A stretch of DNA of 64,000 nucleotides from Thiotrichaceae bacterium (GCA_026991885.1 JALXAQ010000060.1:1-64000), one strand, 5' to 3'; positions 7,986-17,465 are shown, numbered from the stretch's first letter. A program made the numbers and translations. Notes: generated by a model from the letters alone, not told the origin.

Positions 7986-9227
7986 ATGGACTATTTTAAC
8001 TATCGTGATGGCAGATTATATGCCGAAGAGGTGGATTTAACCACATTGGCTAAGACTTATGGTACGCCTTGTTATGTCTATTCTCGCGCCACTCTTGAGC
8101 GACATTGGTACGCTTTTGATCGGGCATTCAAAAATCATCCACATCTCGTCTGTTATGCCGTCAAAGCCAATTCTAATCTCGCTGTCTTAAATATTTTAGC
8201 CCGTTTAGGCTCGGGATTTGATATTGTATCAGGCGGTGAATTGGAGCGGGTTTTACGGGCGGGCGGTTTGCCTGAAAAAATTGTTTTTTCTGGCGTGGGG
8301 AAAACGGTAGCGGAAATGCGCCGTGCTTTAGAGGTGGGGATTCGGTGTTTTAATGTAGAATCCCAGGCAGAATTGCAGCGCCTCAATCAAGTCGCAGGCG
8401 AGATGGATAAACGTGCCCCCGTCTCTCTCCGCGTGAATCCCGATGTTGATGCCAAAACACATCCTTATATTTCGACGGGTTTGAAAGAAAATAAATTTGG
8501 GATTGATATTGATATGGCGACTCAAGTCTATGCTGAGGCTGCCGGTTTGCCACATTTAGATGTGACTGGCATAGATTGCCATATTGGTTCACAATTGACG
8601 GAAACGACACCCTTTGTGGATGCCTTGCAACGGCTGATGCTTTTAATTGAGCGTTTGCGTGACAAGGATATTCATTTACAACATATCGATATTGGTGGCG
8701 GTTTAGGGGTCCCTTATGATGATAAAATGCCACCTGAGCCGGAGGCGTATGTAGAGGCACTTAATCAAGTGTTGGGCGATACCACTATTGAGATTATCGT
8801 GGAGCCGGGGCGAGCGATTGCCGCTAATGCTGGCATTTTGTTGACTCAAGTTGAATATCTCAAAAAAACGGCGAACAAACATTTTGCCATTGTTGATGCT
8901 GCCATGAATGATTTACTGCGCCCTGCATTATATAATGCTTGGCAAGAAATTTTACCCGTGCAACCAAGACAAGATGAGGTGGTGCAAGACTACGATATTG
9001 TTGGTCCTATTTGTGAAACGGGAGATTTTATCGGAAAAAATAGACCATTAGCTTTATGTCAAGGTGATTTATTAGCGGTACGTACTAGCGGTGCTTATGG
9101 ATTTACGATGAGTTCTAATTATAATAGTCGCCCTAGAGCGGTAGAGTTGATGGTTGATGGTGAGGATGTGGCGGTGGTGCGCCGGCGCGAAACTATAGAT
9201 GATTTGTTAGCTTTGGAAAACTATTAA
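7986..9227 (+). CDS. lysA: Diaminopimelate decarboxylase
   Basis: Last step of lysine synthesis: meso-diaminopimelate to lysine plus CO2, PLP dependent. 413 residues, the usual length. The PLP lysine is K60 in CYAVKANSN. The glycine-rich phosphate loop is HIDIGGGLGVPY, EPGRAI follows, and the active-site cysteine of the partner subunit lies in GPICETGDF. C-terminal YNSRPRAVELMV is also typical. It follows lptM. In many relatives dapF comes next, but here an alpha-carbonic anhydrase follows instead. Confidence 0.98.
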   Translation: MDYFNYRDGRLYAEEVDLTTLAKTYGTPCYVYSRATLERHWYAFDRAFKNHPHLVCYAVKANSNLAVLNILARLGSGFDIVSGGELERVLRAGGLPEKIVFSGVGKTVAEMRRALEVGIRCFNVESQAELQRLNQVAGEMDKRAPVSLRVNPDVDAKTHPYISTGLKENKFGIDIDMATQVYAEAAGLPHLDVTGIDCHIGSQLTETTPFVDALQRLMLLIERLRDKDIHLQHIDIGGGLGVPYDDKMPPEPEAYVEALNQVLGDTTIEIIVEPGRAIAANAGILLTQVEYLKKTANKHFAIVDAAMNDLLRPALYNAWQEILPVQPRQDEVVQDYDIVGPICETGDFIGKNRPLALCQGDLLAVRTSGAYGFTMSSNYNSRPRAVELMVDGEDVAVVRRRETIDDLLALENY

Positions 9228-9246
9228 ATAAGGAGTAATAAATACA

Positions 9247-10017
9247 ATGTCCTATCAAAAACTAGCTGTAGCGACAGTAGCCGCTCTCTGCTTACAACTG
9301 ACTGCTTGTAACAACAACGACACGGCTCACAGCCATGCCCATGACAAGGCGCATTGGAGTTATGAAGGAGAAACGGGACCAAGTCATTGGGGCACTTTAT
9401 CTGAAGAATATGCTTTATGTGGCACAGGTGAACAACAATCCCCAATTAACATCACTGAAAGTGTCACCGCAGATTTGCCGCCCCTAGAATTTAATTACAG
9501 CCCAATTCCAGTGGTTATCGAAAACAACGGACATACCATTAAGATGACGGCAAGCGGTACTCTGAAAATCGCGGATGATGAGTATCAATTGTTGCAATTC
9601 CACACCCATAGCCCCAGCGAAGCGGCTATTAATGGCAAACAGGCAGATATGGTCATCCATCTGGTACATAAAAATGCCCAAGATCAGCTAGCCGTTGTCG
9701 CCGTACTTTTGGAAGTAGGCGAAACCGCCAATCCCTTGATTCAAACCTTGTGGGATGTCATGCCTAAAACGGTGACTGAACCACAACAGCATGAGACACA
9801 GATCGATATTAATCAATTATTACCCGAAGATAAAAATTATTATACCTTTGAGGGTTCCTTAACAACGCCGCCTTGCTCTGAAGGAGTCAGATGGATGGTA
9901 CTCAAACAGCCAGTGTCCATTTCTGCCGAACAATTGGCACAATATCAAAGCGTATATCCTAAAAATGTACGCCCATTGCAACCACTGAATGGTCGCAAAG
10001 TGTCGTCTTCCAATTAA
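9247..10017 (+). CDS. Alpha-class carbonic anhydrase, lipoprotein
   Basis: Interconverts CO2 and bicarbonate outside the cytoplasm. 256 residues. The signal ends in the lipobox LTAC at Cys21, so the enzyme is probably tethered to a membrane facing the periplasm. The family start HWSYEGETGPSHWG leads to QQSPINI. The zinc histidines are seen in QFHTHSPSE and in VIHLVHKN, and the C-terminal GSLTTPPCSEGVRWMV is typical. It starts 19 bp after lysA with AAGGAG upstream, so it may share that transcript. A hairpin terminator follows. Confidence 0.95.
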   Translation: MSYQKLAVATVAALCLQLTACNNNDTAHSHAHDKAHWSYEGETGPSHWGTLSEEYALCGTGEQQSPINITESVTADLPPLEFNYSPIPVVIENNGHTIKMTASGTLKIADDEYQLLQFHTHSPSEAAINGKQADMVIHLVHKNAQDQLAVVAVLLEVGETANPLIQTLWDVMPKTVTEPQQHETQIDINQLLPEDKNYYTFEGSLTTPPCSEGVRWMVLKQPVSISAEQLAQYQSVYPKNVRPLQPLNGRKVSSSN

Positions 10018-10036
10018 AGCCTTAAACATCTTGTCA

Positions 10037-10070
10037 AAAAAATCCTATTTCTTAAAGAAATAGGATTTTT
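10037..10070 (+). terminator. Rho-independent terminator, AATCCTATTT family
   Basis: Stem AAATCCTATTTCTT/AAGAAATAGGATTT followed by T's. The same stem sequence recurs near 41899 and 63518, so it is a repeated terminator-like element. Confidence 0.8.
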
Positions 10071-10108
10071 CACAAGCAATTTTTGATAACTGATAATTGA
10101 TAACTGAT

Positions 10109-10558
10109 ATGAAATATTTTAGTGGATTGATATTTTTAGCCATTATGACCTATTTGGTATGGCCTTATGTACATTTGTATCAACTCAGTAACGCCGTAGC
10201 AAATAATGACCAAGTCGCATTTAACCAATTGCTCGATATTGAAACGATTCGCCTAAATCACAAAAAAAACCTCGAATGGAAAATAAACCATTTAGCGCCT
10301 CAACAAAATCCTTTGTCTGGTATGATGCGTGAAGGGGCAAAAATGTTCGGCAATACGGCGGTGGACACGATGATAGATGCGAATTGGATACTTGAGCGTT
10401 TGCGTCAAATTGGACCACTGTGGGATAAGATGACATTTGCCTTTTTTGAATCGCCGACTCGTTTCACGATTAGACTTGGAGAATTAGGGCATCATCCCGT
10501 TCATGTTGAAATGACTCTGCAAGATTGGAATTGGCGGGTGACGGCGATTTATGAATGA
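10109..10558 (+). CDS. DUF2939 family membrane-anchored protein
   Basis: 149 residues from the ATG at 10109 (an upstream ATG at 10097 gives four more). One N-terminal membrane segment (YFSGLIFLAIMTYLVWPYV) is followed by LYQLSNAVANNDQVAFNQLL, the typical opening of DUF2939. The C-terminal part ends in TLQDWNWRVTAIYE. No function is established. It overlaps the next gene by 8 bp, so the two are translated together. Confidence 0.75.
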   Translation: MKYFSGLIFLAIMTYLVWPYVHLYQLSNAVANNDQVAFNQLLDIETIRLNHKKNLEWKINHLAPQQNPLSGMMREGAKMFGNTAVDTMIDANWILERLRQIGPLWDKMTFAFFESPTRFTIRLGELGHHPVHVEMTLQDWNWRVTAIYE

Positions 10559-10901
10559 CAGCTTAGAAAAATTACGCCAACGCCTAGCCAAATTTGCCGC
10601 CATGCGCGACTGGGATCAGTTTCATTCGCCCAAAAATCTCGCCATGGCTTTAATTGCAGAAGCAGCGGAATTAGTTGAACATTTTCAATGGCTCACTGAA
10701 GAACAAAGCCAGTTACTATCTCCCGAAAAAAAGCAAGCTGTCAGTCATGAATTAGCCGACGTATTGATTTATCTTATTCGTATCGCCGATAAACTCGATA
10801 TTGATCTAATGGCCGCTGCCCAAAGCAAAATAGAAATTAATGAAACTCGTTATCCTGTGGCGCGGGTAAAGGGTGATGCTCGCCGCGCTGAAGAATATTG
10901 A
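10551..10901 (+). CDS. MazG-like nucleotide pyrophosphohydrolase
   Basis: 116 residues. The all-alpha NTP pyrophosphatase motif is clear: EAAELVEHFQWL supplies the first acidic helix and HELADVLIYLIRIAD the second, the E-x-x-E ... E-x-x-D metal site. RDWDQFHSPKNLAMAL is typical of the short RS21-C6/dCTPase branch. Such enzymes hydrolyse dCTP or damaged nucleotides to monophosphates, acting as pool sanitisers. The start overlaps the end of the DUF2939 gene. The glycosyltransferase starts one base after its stop. Confidence 0.85.
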   Translation: MNDSLEKLRQRLAKFAAMRDWDQFHSPKNLAMALIAEAAELVEHFQWLTEEQSQLLSPEKKQAVSHELADVLIYLIRIADKLDIDLMAAAQSKIEINETRYPVARVKGDARRAEEY

Positions 10902-10902
10902 T

Positions 10903-11670
10903 ATGCACAATGGAAAAAAAATTGTTATCGTCATGCCCGCCTATAATGCTGAACGCACTCTGCGGCGCACTTATGAGGAAATCCCTCACGATATTGTTGA
11001 TGAAGTTATTTTGGTAGATGATAAAAGTGGTGATGCCACTGCCCAAGTTTCAAAATCGCTCGGTATCTCAACGATTTCACATGATCAGAATATGGGGTAT
11101 GGTGGTAATCAAAAAACCTGTTATAAAACCGCTTTGCAAAAAGGGGCAGACATCGTTATCATGTTGCATCCCGATTATCAGTACACGCCGAAATTGATTA
11201 CCGCAATGGCTTCATTAATTTCAGAAGGGATATTTGACTGTGTGTTAGGCTCTCGGATTTTAGGAAAAGGGGCATTAAAGGGCGGTATGCCTCTCTATAA
11301 ATATGTATCAAACCGTTTCTTAACTTTTTCTCAAAATCTGTTGATACGTCATAAATTATCTGAATACCACACAGGGTATAGAGCATTTTCCAAAGAAATT
11401 TTGGAAACGCTACCTTTAGATAATAATTCAAATGACTTCATTTTTGATAATCAAATGTTGCTACAGATTCTTTATGCCAATTTTTCGATTGGTGAAATTA
11501 CTTGTCCAACACGGTATTTTGAAGATGCTTCTTCTATCAATTTTGTAAGATCAGTCAAATATGGGCTAAGCGTTATCATGACGACTTTAGAATATCTACT
11601 GCATCGGTGGAAAATGGTTTCAAGTTCTCGTTTTAGTCCACTTGATGAGATCAGAATAAAAAAACGTTAA
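10903..11670 (+). CDS. Family 2 glycosyltransferase, soluble DPM1-like
   Basis: 255 residues from the ATG at 10903; the frame is open to 10873, but that part overlaps the preceding gene. A GT-A fold is visible: IVIVMPAYNAERTLRRTYEE, ILVDDKSGDAT, then the region LHPDYQYTP in place of the usual DxD, and VLGSRILGKGALKGGMP. It looks like dolichol-phosphate-mannose-synthase-type enzymes but has no C-terminal membrane spans, so it acts at the inner face of the membrane, probably on a lipid carrier. It heads a plus-strand run with the methyltransferase and the GT-C-like protein. Confidence 0.9.
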   Translation: MHNGKKIVIVMPAYNAERTLRRTYEEIPHDIVDEVILVDDKSGDATAQVSKSLGISTISHDQNMGYGGNQKTCYKTALQKGADIVIMLHPDYQYTPKLITAMASLISEGIFDCVLGSRILGKGALKGGMPLYKYVSNRFLTFSQNLLIRHKLSEYHTGYRAFSKEILETLPLDNNSNDFIFDNQMLLQILYANFSIGEITCPTRYFEDASSINFVRSVKYGLSVIMTTLEYLLHRWKMVSSSRFSPLDEIRIKKR

Positions 11671-11684
11671 ATTTCAATTCAAAA

Positions 11685-12632
11685 ATGCTTTGTCCAATTT
11701 GCCAACAAAAGACACTCTCTCAAACCTCACATAAATCCACTGATTATCTAAGCAAACATACATTTACTTTGCTTAACTGTCATGCCTGTGGTTGTTATAT
11801 CACACAAGGGATTTCTCAAAATCCAACAACGGATTACTATGGCACTGCCTACTATAATTCTAAAAAGGGTAAATTTTCACCGCTGATAGAAAAAATATTT
11901 CGCTTTAATCACAAAAGAAATGCCCAATTTTTTTATAAAAACTTCCAACCCAAGCGGGTTTTAGAAATGGGCTGTGGTAGAGCTTATATATTGCGTGAAC
12001 TTAAACAATTAGGAGTTCAAGTCTATTGTCTGGAATCGGCGGGGGCGGCGGAGTGGATACTCAAAAATGAAGACATTAATGTTCTAACAACAGAACAGGA
12101 AAATATTTGGCCTTTTGAGCCAGAATATTTCCAACTCATCGTCTTTTGGCATGTATTTGAACACTTGCCCGATCCCATCACTGCTTTAGAACAAGCGACT
12201 CAAGTCCTTGAAAAAGACGGCGTGTTATGTATCAGTGTGCCGAATATCAGTAGTTATCAAGCGCAGTTAGCTTTAACAACTTGGTTTCATTTAGATGTAC
12301 CAAGACATCTTTTTCATTTTAGTAAAAAAGGACTCATTGAATTGCTGGAAAGACATGACTACGAAATCCTGAAAGTGACTTCAGGGGATGCTATTCAAAA
12401 CCTATTTGGATGGTTTCAAAGTCTTGCCAATCTTTTCACCCCTTATGCTCCAAATACGCTTTACCGATTTTTGCAAGGAGGCAGTGCTTGGCGAAAGGTT
12501 GCCAAATTTCCTTTGCTGATTCAACTACTCACTGCCATTATCTGGGTTCCAATCGGCTTGCTAGGCTATATCATTGAAGAACTCACCGGTCATTATGGTA
12601 CAGTAACGATTTTTGCTAAAAAGAAAGTTTAG
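11685..12632 (+). CDS. SAM-dependent methyltransferase with N-terminal zinc-ribbon
   Basis: 315 residues. The N-terminus has two Cys pairs (CPICQQK and CHACGC) that look like a small zinc-binding knuckle. The class I methyltransferase core follows: RVLEMGCGRAYILRELKQLG, the acidic motif CLESAG, and FWHVFEHLPDPITAL. The C-terminus has a hydrophobic stretch (LLIQLLTAIIWVPIGLLGYI) that may touch the membrane. This arrangement is common in sugar or lipid-carrier modification loci. It lies between a GT2 and a GT-C-like gene, so a role in glycan decoration is likely but not proved. Confidence 0.85.
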   Translation: MLCPICQQKTLSQTSHKSTDYLSKHTFTLLNCHACGCYITQGISQNPTTDYYGTAYYNSKKGKFSPLIEKIFRFNHKRNAQFFYKNFQPKRVLEMGCGRAYILRELKQLGVQVYCLESAGAAEWILKNEDINVLTTEQENIWPFEPEYFQLIVFWHVFEHLPDPITALEQATQVLEKDGVLCISVPNISSYQAQLALTTWFHLDVPRHLFHFSKKGLIELLERHDYEILKVTSGDAIQNLFGWFQSLANLFTPYAPNTLYRFLQGGSAWRKVAKFPLLIQLLTAIIWVPIGLLGYIIEELTGHYGTVTIFAKKKV

Positions 12633-12659
12633 TCCAAGAAAGATAAATATTGGACTCCT
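12632..12659. repeat. GGAGTCC-family hairpin repeat
   Basis: Degenerate copy: GTCCAAGA...ATATTGGACTCC. It fills the gap between the methyltransferase and the next gene, and it overlaps the alternative start at 12650. That is why I prefer the ATG at 12668. Confidence 0.6.
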
Positions 12660-12667
12660 ACAAATAT

Positions 12668-14332
12668 ATGAAAAATATCAACAAATTTTTTGTCATTAAA
12701 TTAGTCCTCATTATTTTTGGTTTAGCATTAGCCATATTCACCGCCTACCACAATGCCTTAAACAATGCTTTTATTGCAACATGGGATACCGGATACTATG
12801 TGATTGGGAATCCCAACATCAAAGCCTTCAATTGGGAAAATATCCAATGGATGTTTACCCATTTTTACATGGCGAATTGGCATCCCCTGACATGGCTCTC
12901 ACATGCCCTTGACTATGCTTTGTTTGGACTTGAGCCGTGGGGGCATCACCTTGTCAGTCTTATTATTCACGGCTTTAACACCGTTTTACTCTTTGTGCTG
13001 GTGATAGTTTTAATGTCAAACAAATCTATTAACAATAAAACACTGTTAGCAGCCGGGTGCGCTGCGATTTTATTTGGAATACATCCACAACATGTTGAAT
13101 CTGTTGTGTGGATAGCAGAACGCAAAGATGTGTTAAGCCTATTTTTTATTTTATTAGCCCTGTTATCTTATGTTTTTTATAATGCCAGCCGACATCTATC
13201 TTGGTATTTATCAGCACTGTTCTGCTTTGTACTGGCACTCTTAGCGAAACCGATGGCGGTGACGTTCCCAGTCATTCTGATACTGATGGATGTTTACCCA
13301 CTCAATAGAACAGTTCTCACCGCTTCAGCTCAGCCAGACAAACTTTCTTTGCTTATCATTGAAAAAATACCCTTTTTTATCTTTACGCTTTTCTCAATTA
13401 TCATTACTCTTGTGGCACAAGAGCAGGGGGGTGCCCTTGCAAGCATTCAAGGCTTGAGCATAGAAATGCGTTTACTGAATGCCTTTAATAGTCTTATTTT
13501 TTATATTACCAAATTCATTTTTCCTGTTAGTTTATCACCCTATTATCCTTTTCCATCAACTCAAAACTTGATTCCAGTGATCACCTCTTTTCTTATCACT
13601 TTTGTATGTGCTTATTTCTGGTATAAGAAAAAATATTATTGGTTAATAACTTGGTTGTTTTATTTAGTGACTTTATCGCCTGTCATTGGCATCATACAAG
13701 TGGGTAATCAGGCAGCCGCTGATCGTTATGTTTATTTACCGACAATTCCTTTTTATATACTCTTAGGCATTGGTATCGCCAAACTATTATACGCTGAAAA
13801 AATTGGAAAATTCCTCAAATTAGGAACCCTTATCAGTTTTTTGTTACTAAGTGTTGTGTTAGTACAATTGACTCAAAAACAAAGCTTTGTTTGGAAAAAT
13901 GACGTGATATTTTGGAATTATATTGCGGCATATACACCCACTACCCCTTCGGTACAATTTTATTTGGGTAATGCCTATTTAAAGGAAGGAAAGTATGAAA
14001 AGGCAATTGAGCATTATCATCTCGCATTGTCGCTAGAACCTCGAAATAAGTGGTGGTACGAAAATCTTTCGATTGCTTATATCAAGCTAAATCGCTTACA
14101 AGAGGCACTGAATCTCCTCAAGCAACTGATAAAACTCAAGACTGAGGTGGACTATAGCTGGGATAACATCTACTATATGATTGGATGGATATATTTTAAA
14201 CAAGGGCTTTTACAAGCCGCACAAGATTCATTAACAAAAGCACTAGAAATCAATTCGGGGAATAAAGGGGCGCAAGAACTGTTATTAAAAATACCCCTAA
14301 CGGCACCTAAAAAGTCACTGCCATTAAGGTAA
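12668..14332 (+). CDS. GT-C-like membrane glycosyltransferase with TPR tail (TMTC-like)
   Basis: 554 residues. About ten membrane spans cover residues 1-420. The first outer loop, FIATWDTGYYVIGNPNIKAF then WHPLTWLSHALDYALFG, and the later ESVVWIAERKDVLSLFF are typical of TMTC-like GT-C enzymes. The C-terminal ~130 residues form tetratricopeptide repeats (VQFYLGNAYLKEGKYEKAIE, YMIGWIYFKQGLLQAAQDSL). TMTC proteins transfer a sugar from a lipid carrier to protein on the outer face. With pilin genes about 3 kb further on, pilin glycosylation is a reasonable guess. The start at 12668 avoids the repeat. Confidence 0.75.
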   Translation: MKNINKFFVIKLVLIIFGLALAIFTAYHNALNNAFIATWDTGYYVIGNPNIKAFNWENIQWMFTHFYMANWHPLTWLSHALDYALFGLEPWGHHLVSLIIHGFNTVLLFVLVIVLMSNKSINNKTLLAAGCAAILFGIHPQHVESVVWIAERKDVLSLFFILLALLSYVFYNASRHLSWYLSALFCFVLALLAKPMAVTFPVILILMDVYPLNRTVLTASAQPDKLSLLIIEKIPFFIFTLFSIIITLVAQEQGGALASIQGLSIEMRLLNAFNSLIFYITKFIFPVSLSPYYPFPSTQNLIPVITSFLITFVCAYFWYKKKYYWLITWLFYLVTLSPVIGIIQVGNQAAADRYVYLPTIPFYILLGIGIAKLLYAEKIGKFLKLGTLISFLLLSVVLVQLTQKQSFVWKNDVIFWNYIAAYTPTTPSVQFYLGNAYLKEGKYEKAIEHYHLALSLEPRNKWWYENLSIAYIKLNRLQEALNLLKQLIKLKTEVDYSWDNIYYMIGWIYFKQGLLQAAQDSLTKALEINSGNKGAQELLLKIPLTAPKKSLPLR

Positions 14333-14334
14333 GT

Positions 14335-14360
14335 AAGGGCAACCATAAAGGATTGCCCCT
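14335..14360. repeat. GGCAA-type hairpin repeat
   Basis: AGGGCAACC...GGATTGCCCCT. It lies between convergent genes, where it could serve as a shared transcript end. Confidence 0.65.
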
Positions 14361-14384
14361 AGCCTCTTCCGTGATTTTTCGTAC

Positions 14385-15239
14385 TTATTTTTCCGAGTTT
14401 GAATATAAAAGTTGGGTAATTTGTTCAGAAACTAAACCGATCAAAAAAATCAGCAAAGAAGTGATAAACAACAAGACACCCATATTGGTAAAGCGTCCAG
14501 CCGTTACAAAGGTATGTATGTAATAACCTAACCCCAACAGAAAAAATCCAGAACTCAGCGAACCAAATAACTTTAAGGGCGCATACAATGTGCCTATCTT
14601 GAAAATAATCAGCAAAAACCGTACACCGTCACGCAAGAGTTTAATATGGCTCTTGCCGATACGTGTATGTGCCACAATGGGAATATAACAGACACTATAG
14701 CCGGCGCGGAAAAAAGCCATTGTGATGGTCGTTGGATAAGAAAAACCATTAGGTAGCAAATAGAGAAATTCTTTAAACTTGTCGGCTTTAACAGCGCGAA
14801 ATCCAGAAGTTAAGTCCGCAATCTGATGTCCAACCATCCAACTCGATAGCCAATTATAAAAGCTATTCGCACACCAGCGCAAAAAACTGGCTTGTGAATC
14901 AGCACTGCGAGCACCGACGACCATCTCATGCCCACGCTTCAACTCCGCCAATTGCCTCTCAATATCTTGGGGATCATGTTGTCCATCGGCATCCATAAAT
15001 ATAAAGATATCGCCACTGGCAGCGCGTGCTCCACTTTTAATGGCAGCCCCATTGCCCATGCTATAGGGATGACTGATGACTTTCGCGCCTGCTTGCGTGG
15101 CAATACTCGCCGATTCATCGCTAGAACCATCATCAACCACGATAATTTCAGCGTCGGCGTAATTTTGTTTTAAAGTCGGAATAAGCTTTTTTAAACTCTG
15201 CGCTTCATTCAGACAAGGTAAAATGATACTCAAGCTCAT
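14385..15239 (-). CDS. Family 2 glycosyltransferase with C-terminal membrane spans
   Basis: 284 residues. The GT-A core starts SLSIILPCLNEAQSLKKLIP, and the metal-binding triad is in IFMDADGQHDPQDIE. GNGAAIKSGARAASG and LTSGFRAVKADKF are further family marks. Two membrane spans close the protein (LFGSLSSGFFLLGLGYYIHT, MGVLLFITSLLIFLIGLV). This layout is that of polyprenyl-phosphate glucosyl- or mannosyltransferases, which load a sugar on a lipid carrier for GT-C enzymes. It stands directly after the 650-residue membrane protein on the same strand. Confidence 0.9.
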   Translation of the reverse strand: MSLSIILPCLNEAQSLKKLIPTLKQNYADAEIIVVDDGSSDESASIATQAGAKVISHPYSMGNGAAIKSGARAASGDIFIFMDADGQHDPQDIERQLAELKRGHEMVVGARSADSQASFLRWCANSFYNWLSSWMVGHQIADLTSGFRAVKADKFKEFLYLLPNGFSYPTTITMAFFRAGYSVCYIPIVAHTRIGKSHIKLLRDGVRFLLIIFKIGTLYAPLKLFGSLSSGFFLLGLGYYIHTFVTAGRFTNMGVLLFITSLLIFLIGLVSEQITQLLYSNSEK

Positions 15240-15294
15240 AAGATTTTGATTAAGAGTGTGTACGGACAGCAGTGCAAGGCGTACCTTGCAGCAA

Positions 15295-17247
15295 TTAATT
15301 TGAACTGCGATTCTTATTCAGTTCAGATTGAATTTCCAATCTCTTCTGTATTAATTTTTCACCTTTATTTAAATCTTCAAGATATAAATATCTTTCAGAG
15401 ACATTTAAATCAGCACGCATCTTCACGAGATCGTCCAATGCTTCTCTATCACGCCCCGCCATTTGCAACCAGATCAGTCGTTGCAGCCCTAGATGTATAT
15501 TAGGGACTAAAGATAATGACTTATCAGCCATGCGTATAGCATCACCATAGCGTTTTTCATTGCCATAAAAAGCAGCATAAAGATGATAAATCTCATCTCT
15601 ATAGGAGGCTGCAAACACTGGATTTTCGGCTAATGTCTTGAAAAGAGTCTCTATCGTTTCAGAACTCAAATGGGCACAGGCACCGGCGGCTTTTAGCTTA
15701 ATGACGGATTGTAAAGCATTAACAGTGGCAATATCACCTTTGCTGCTCCGAAAACGACCGATTACCTTTTCTATCTCTGGTAATGGAATTTTGCTATTAT
15801 AACAACTACCACCTAACCAGATAGCATAAGGACCAGAATCTTCTGGAAAGGCTTCTACCATATGCCGATAATATTCTAATACTTTTTTATCATATCCCGC
15901 CACAAGAAAAAGACTAGCCGCCTGTGATTGGGCATTGCGTGACTGGGGATGTTGTTCAGCCCAAACGGCGGCTTGCATTAAAGGTTTACCCCATAAATCG
16001 GTTTCTAAGGCAGTGACGACGGAAAATAGGAGCAAGTATAAGGCACTGAATAGGATAGCCGCTTTGCGTAAAAAAGTGTCCCTGATCTGGTCAAACATCC
16101 ACAAAGCACCATAAATGACCGCAAAAAGTACCCCTAACATGGCTAAGTAATTGCGATGTTCAAAATACAGCATCAACCCAATAAAGCTGGATTCTAACAG
16201 ATGCCCGGCTAAAAACCACAAAATCGCTAATGCGAATACCGGATATTTTCTACGCCAAACGAGTGCCGCAACTAACATCAGCGTCAGAAAAGCGACAGCG
16301 AACACGGTTGTCATCGGTGCCAATAAATGACGAGAAATAACATAATCATCATGGAATAAGCCATAAGAATGCGGCAATGGTATCAGTATTTTAAAGAGAT
16401 ACTCGGAAAGGATACGTGTTTCAGTGAGTAAACGTTCTCCCAAAGTAAAAGAGCGAATCTCATAACCCTTCAGTATGTTATCAAAAGTCAAGATAAAATA
16501 GCCAGCCAGTAGCAGTAACGGAAGATATAAAAATACCCCGCTCCAAGCTTGCCAATAGCGCGGTTTGGCTAAAGAACGTAAAACGGTTGCTTCCAGCACC
16601 AACACATATAAAACCAACAACACACCATTTTCCTTACTCAAGGTAGCCAGTATGCCACCCAATCCAATCCCAAGAGAAATCCAAATCCAAAAAGCCCTTG
16701 GCGTTAAAAGCCCTTGTGCCAATTGTTGACGACTGCGTACATAAATCAATAATGCTGCTAAGGTAAAGAGGGCAGATAATTCCACCATACGTTGTACAGT
16801 GTAAAGCACGGTAGAAACTTGGAAAGGATGTAACAACCAGAGTGAAGTGGTGAGTAAGCTCAGTAAAAGGGCACGCTTTTCAGGCAATGCCATAATACGT
16901 GTGAGGTAGAGAAGAAGCCAAAATATGAGACAGCCATTGACTAAATGAATCATAAGATTCACATATTTAAAGCTCCAAAGCTCAAAAGGCCAGTGGTGTG
17001 CCTGCAAAGCAAAGCTCAAGAGTGAGACGGGGCGACCGAGCTGACTGGCAATACCTTCCATGCTAAATCGCAGGATTTCAGTCAATTTCTCGGTTCTATT
17101 ATTAATCAGTTCTAAAAATTGTAGATTAGCCGTATCATCTAGTAGGCGGCTACCCTCTAGCCCATCCCAATAAATCCATGTGGTAAACATCAAGATGATA
17201 AAAAAAAGGCTGGCGATTATCAGTTGTAAGCGATTGTATGAACTCAT
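15295..17247 (-). CDS. Large multi-membrane GT-C-like protein with helical-repeat tail
   Basis: 650 residues. About ten membrane spans fill residues 10-430, followed by a soluble TPR-like part (AEQHPQSRNAQSQAASLFLV, RYGDAIRMADKSLSLVPNIH). The early loop DGLEGSRLLDDTANLQFLEL with a paired acidic site, then GRPVSLLSFALQAHHWPFEL, recall oligosaccharyl/mannosyl transferases that use lipid-linked sugars. It lies about 200 bp past the pilin stop on the same strand, a position where pilin O-glycosyltransferases are often found. It has the same overall plan as the protein at 12668 but little sequence likeness. Confidence 0.65.
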   Translation of the reverse strand: MSSYNRLQLIIASLFFIILMFTTWIYWDGLEGSRLLDDTANLQFLELINNRTEKLTEILRFSMEGIASQLGRPVSLLSFALQAHHWPFELWSFKYVNLMIHLVNGCLIFWLLLYLTRIMALPEKRALLLSLLTTSLWLLHPFQVSTVLYTVQRMVELSALFTLAALLIYVRSRQQLAQGLLTPRAFWIWISLGIGLGGILATLSKENGVLLVLYVLVLEATVLRSLAKPRYWQAWSGVFLYLPLLLLAGYFILTFDNILKGYEIRSFTLGERLLTETRILSEYLFKILIPLPHSYGLFHDDYVISRHLLAPMTTVFAVAFLTLMLVAALVWRRKYPVFALAILWFLAGHLLESSFIGLMLYFEHRNYLAMLGVLFAVIYGALWMFDQIRDTFLRKAAILFSALYLLLFSVVTALETDLWGKPLMQAAVWAEQHPQSRNAQSQAASLFLVAGYDKKVLEYYRHMVEAFPEDSGPYAIWLGGSCYNSKIPLPEIEKVIGRFRSSKGDIATVNALQSVIKLKAAGACAHLSSETIETLFKTLAENPVFAASYRDEIYHLYAAFYGNEKRYGDAIRMADKSLSLVPNIHLGLQRLIWLQMAGRDREALDDLVKMRADLNVSERYLYLEDLNKGEKLIQKRLEIQSELNKNRSSN

Positions 17248-17280
17248 TTTATTTTTAATTTAATGAGGGGAAAATTGTCG

Positions 17281-17328
17281 AGGAGCCCAAGATTTATTTT
17301 GGACATCCAAGATAAATCTTGGACTCCT
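17281..17328. repeat. Two facing GGAGTCC hairpin repeats
   Basis: AGGAGCCCAAGATTTATTTT runs into its reverse partner (ATCCAAGATAAATCTTGGAC then TCCT). The two copies face each other, so the whole block can also fold as one longer stem. Confidence 0.7.
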
Positions 17329-17332
17329 GTGC

Positions 17333-17362
17333 AAAAAAAAACCCGCTCCACGGAGCGGGTTC
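17333..17362 (-). terminator. Pilin gene terminator
   Basis: On the minus strand, stem ACCCGCTCC/GGAGCGGGT is followed by nine T's. It lies 104 bp past the pilin stop codon, so it ends the pilin transcript before the glycosyltransferase gene. Confidence 0.9.
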
Positions 17363-17465
17363 CCAATACTTATACTGAACATCTTCATAAACTGCCTTTT
17401 CTTTCTTGTCATTTCGACAAAAACGCAAATTATGAAGGTGCCGAGTATAAATCAAATATTAGCTC

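Noticed and set aside
10081-10110. TGATAACTGATAATTGATAA short repeats as a regulatory element
   Set aside because: Similar text occurs near 35415 and 52055 but is simple AT-rich sequence with no fixed spacing to genes.
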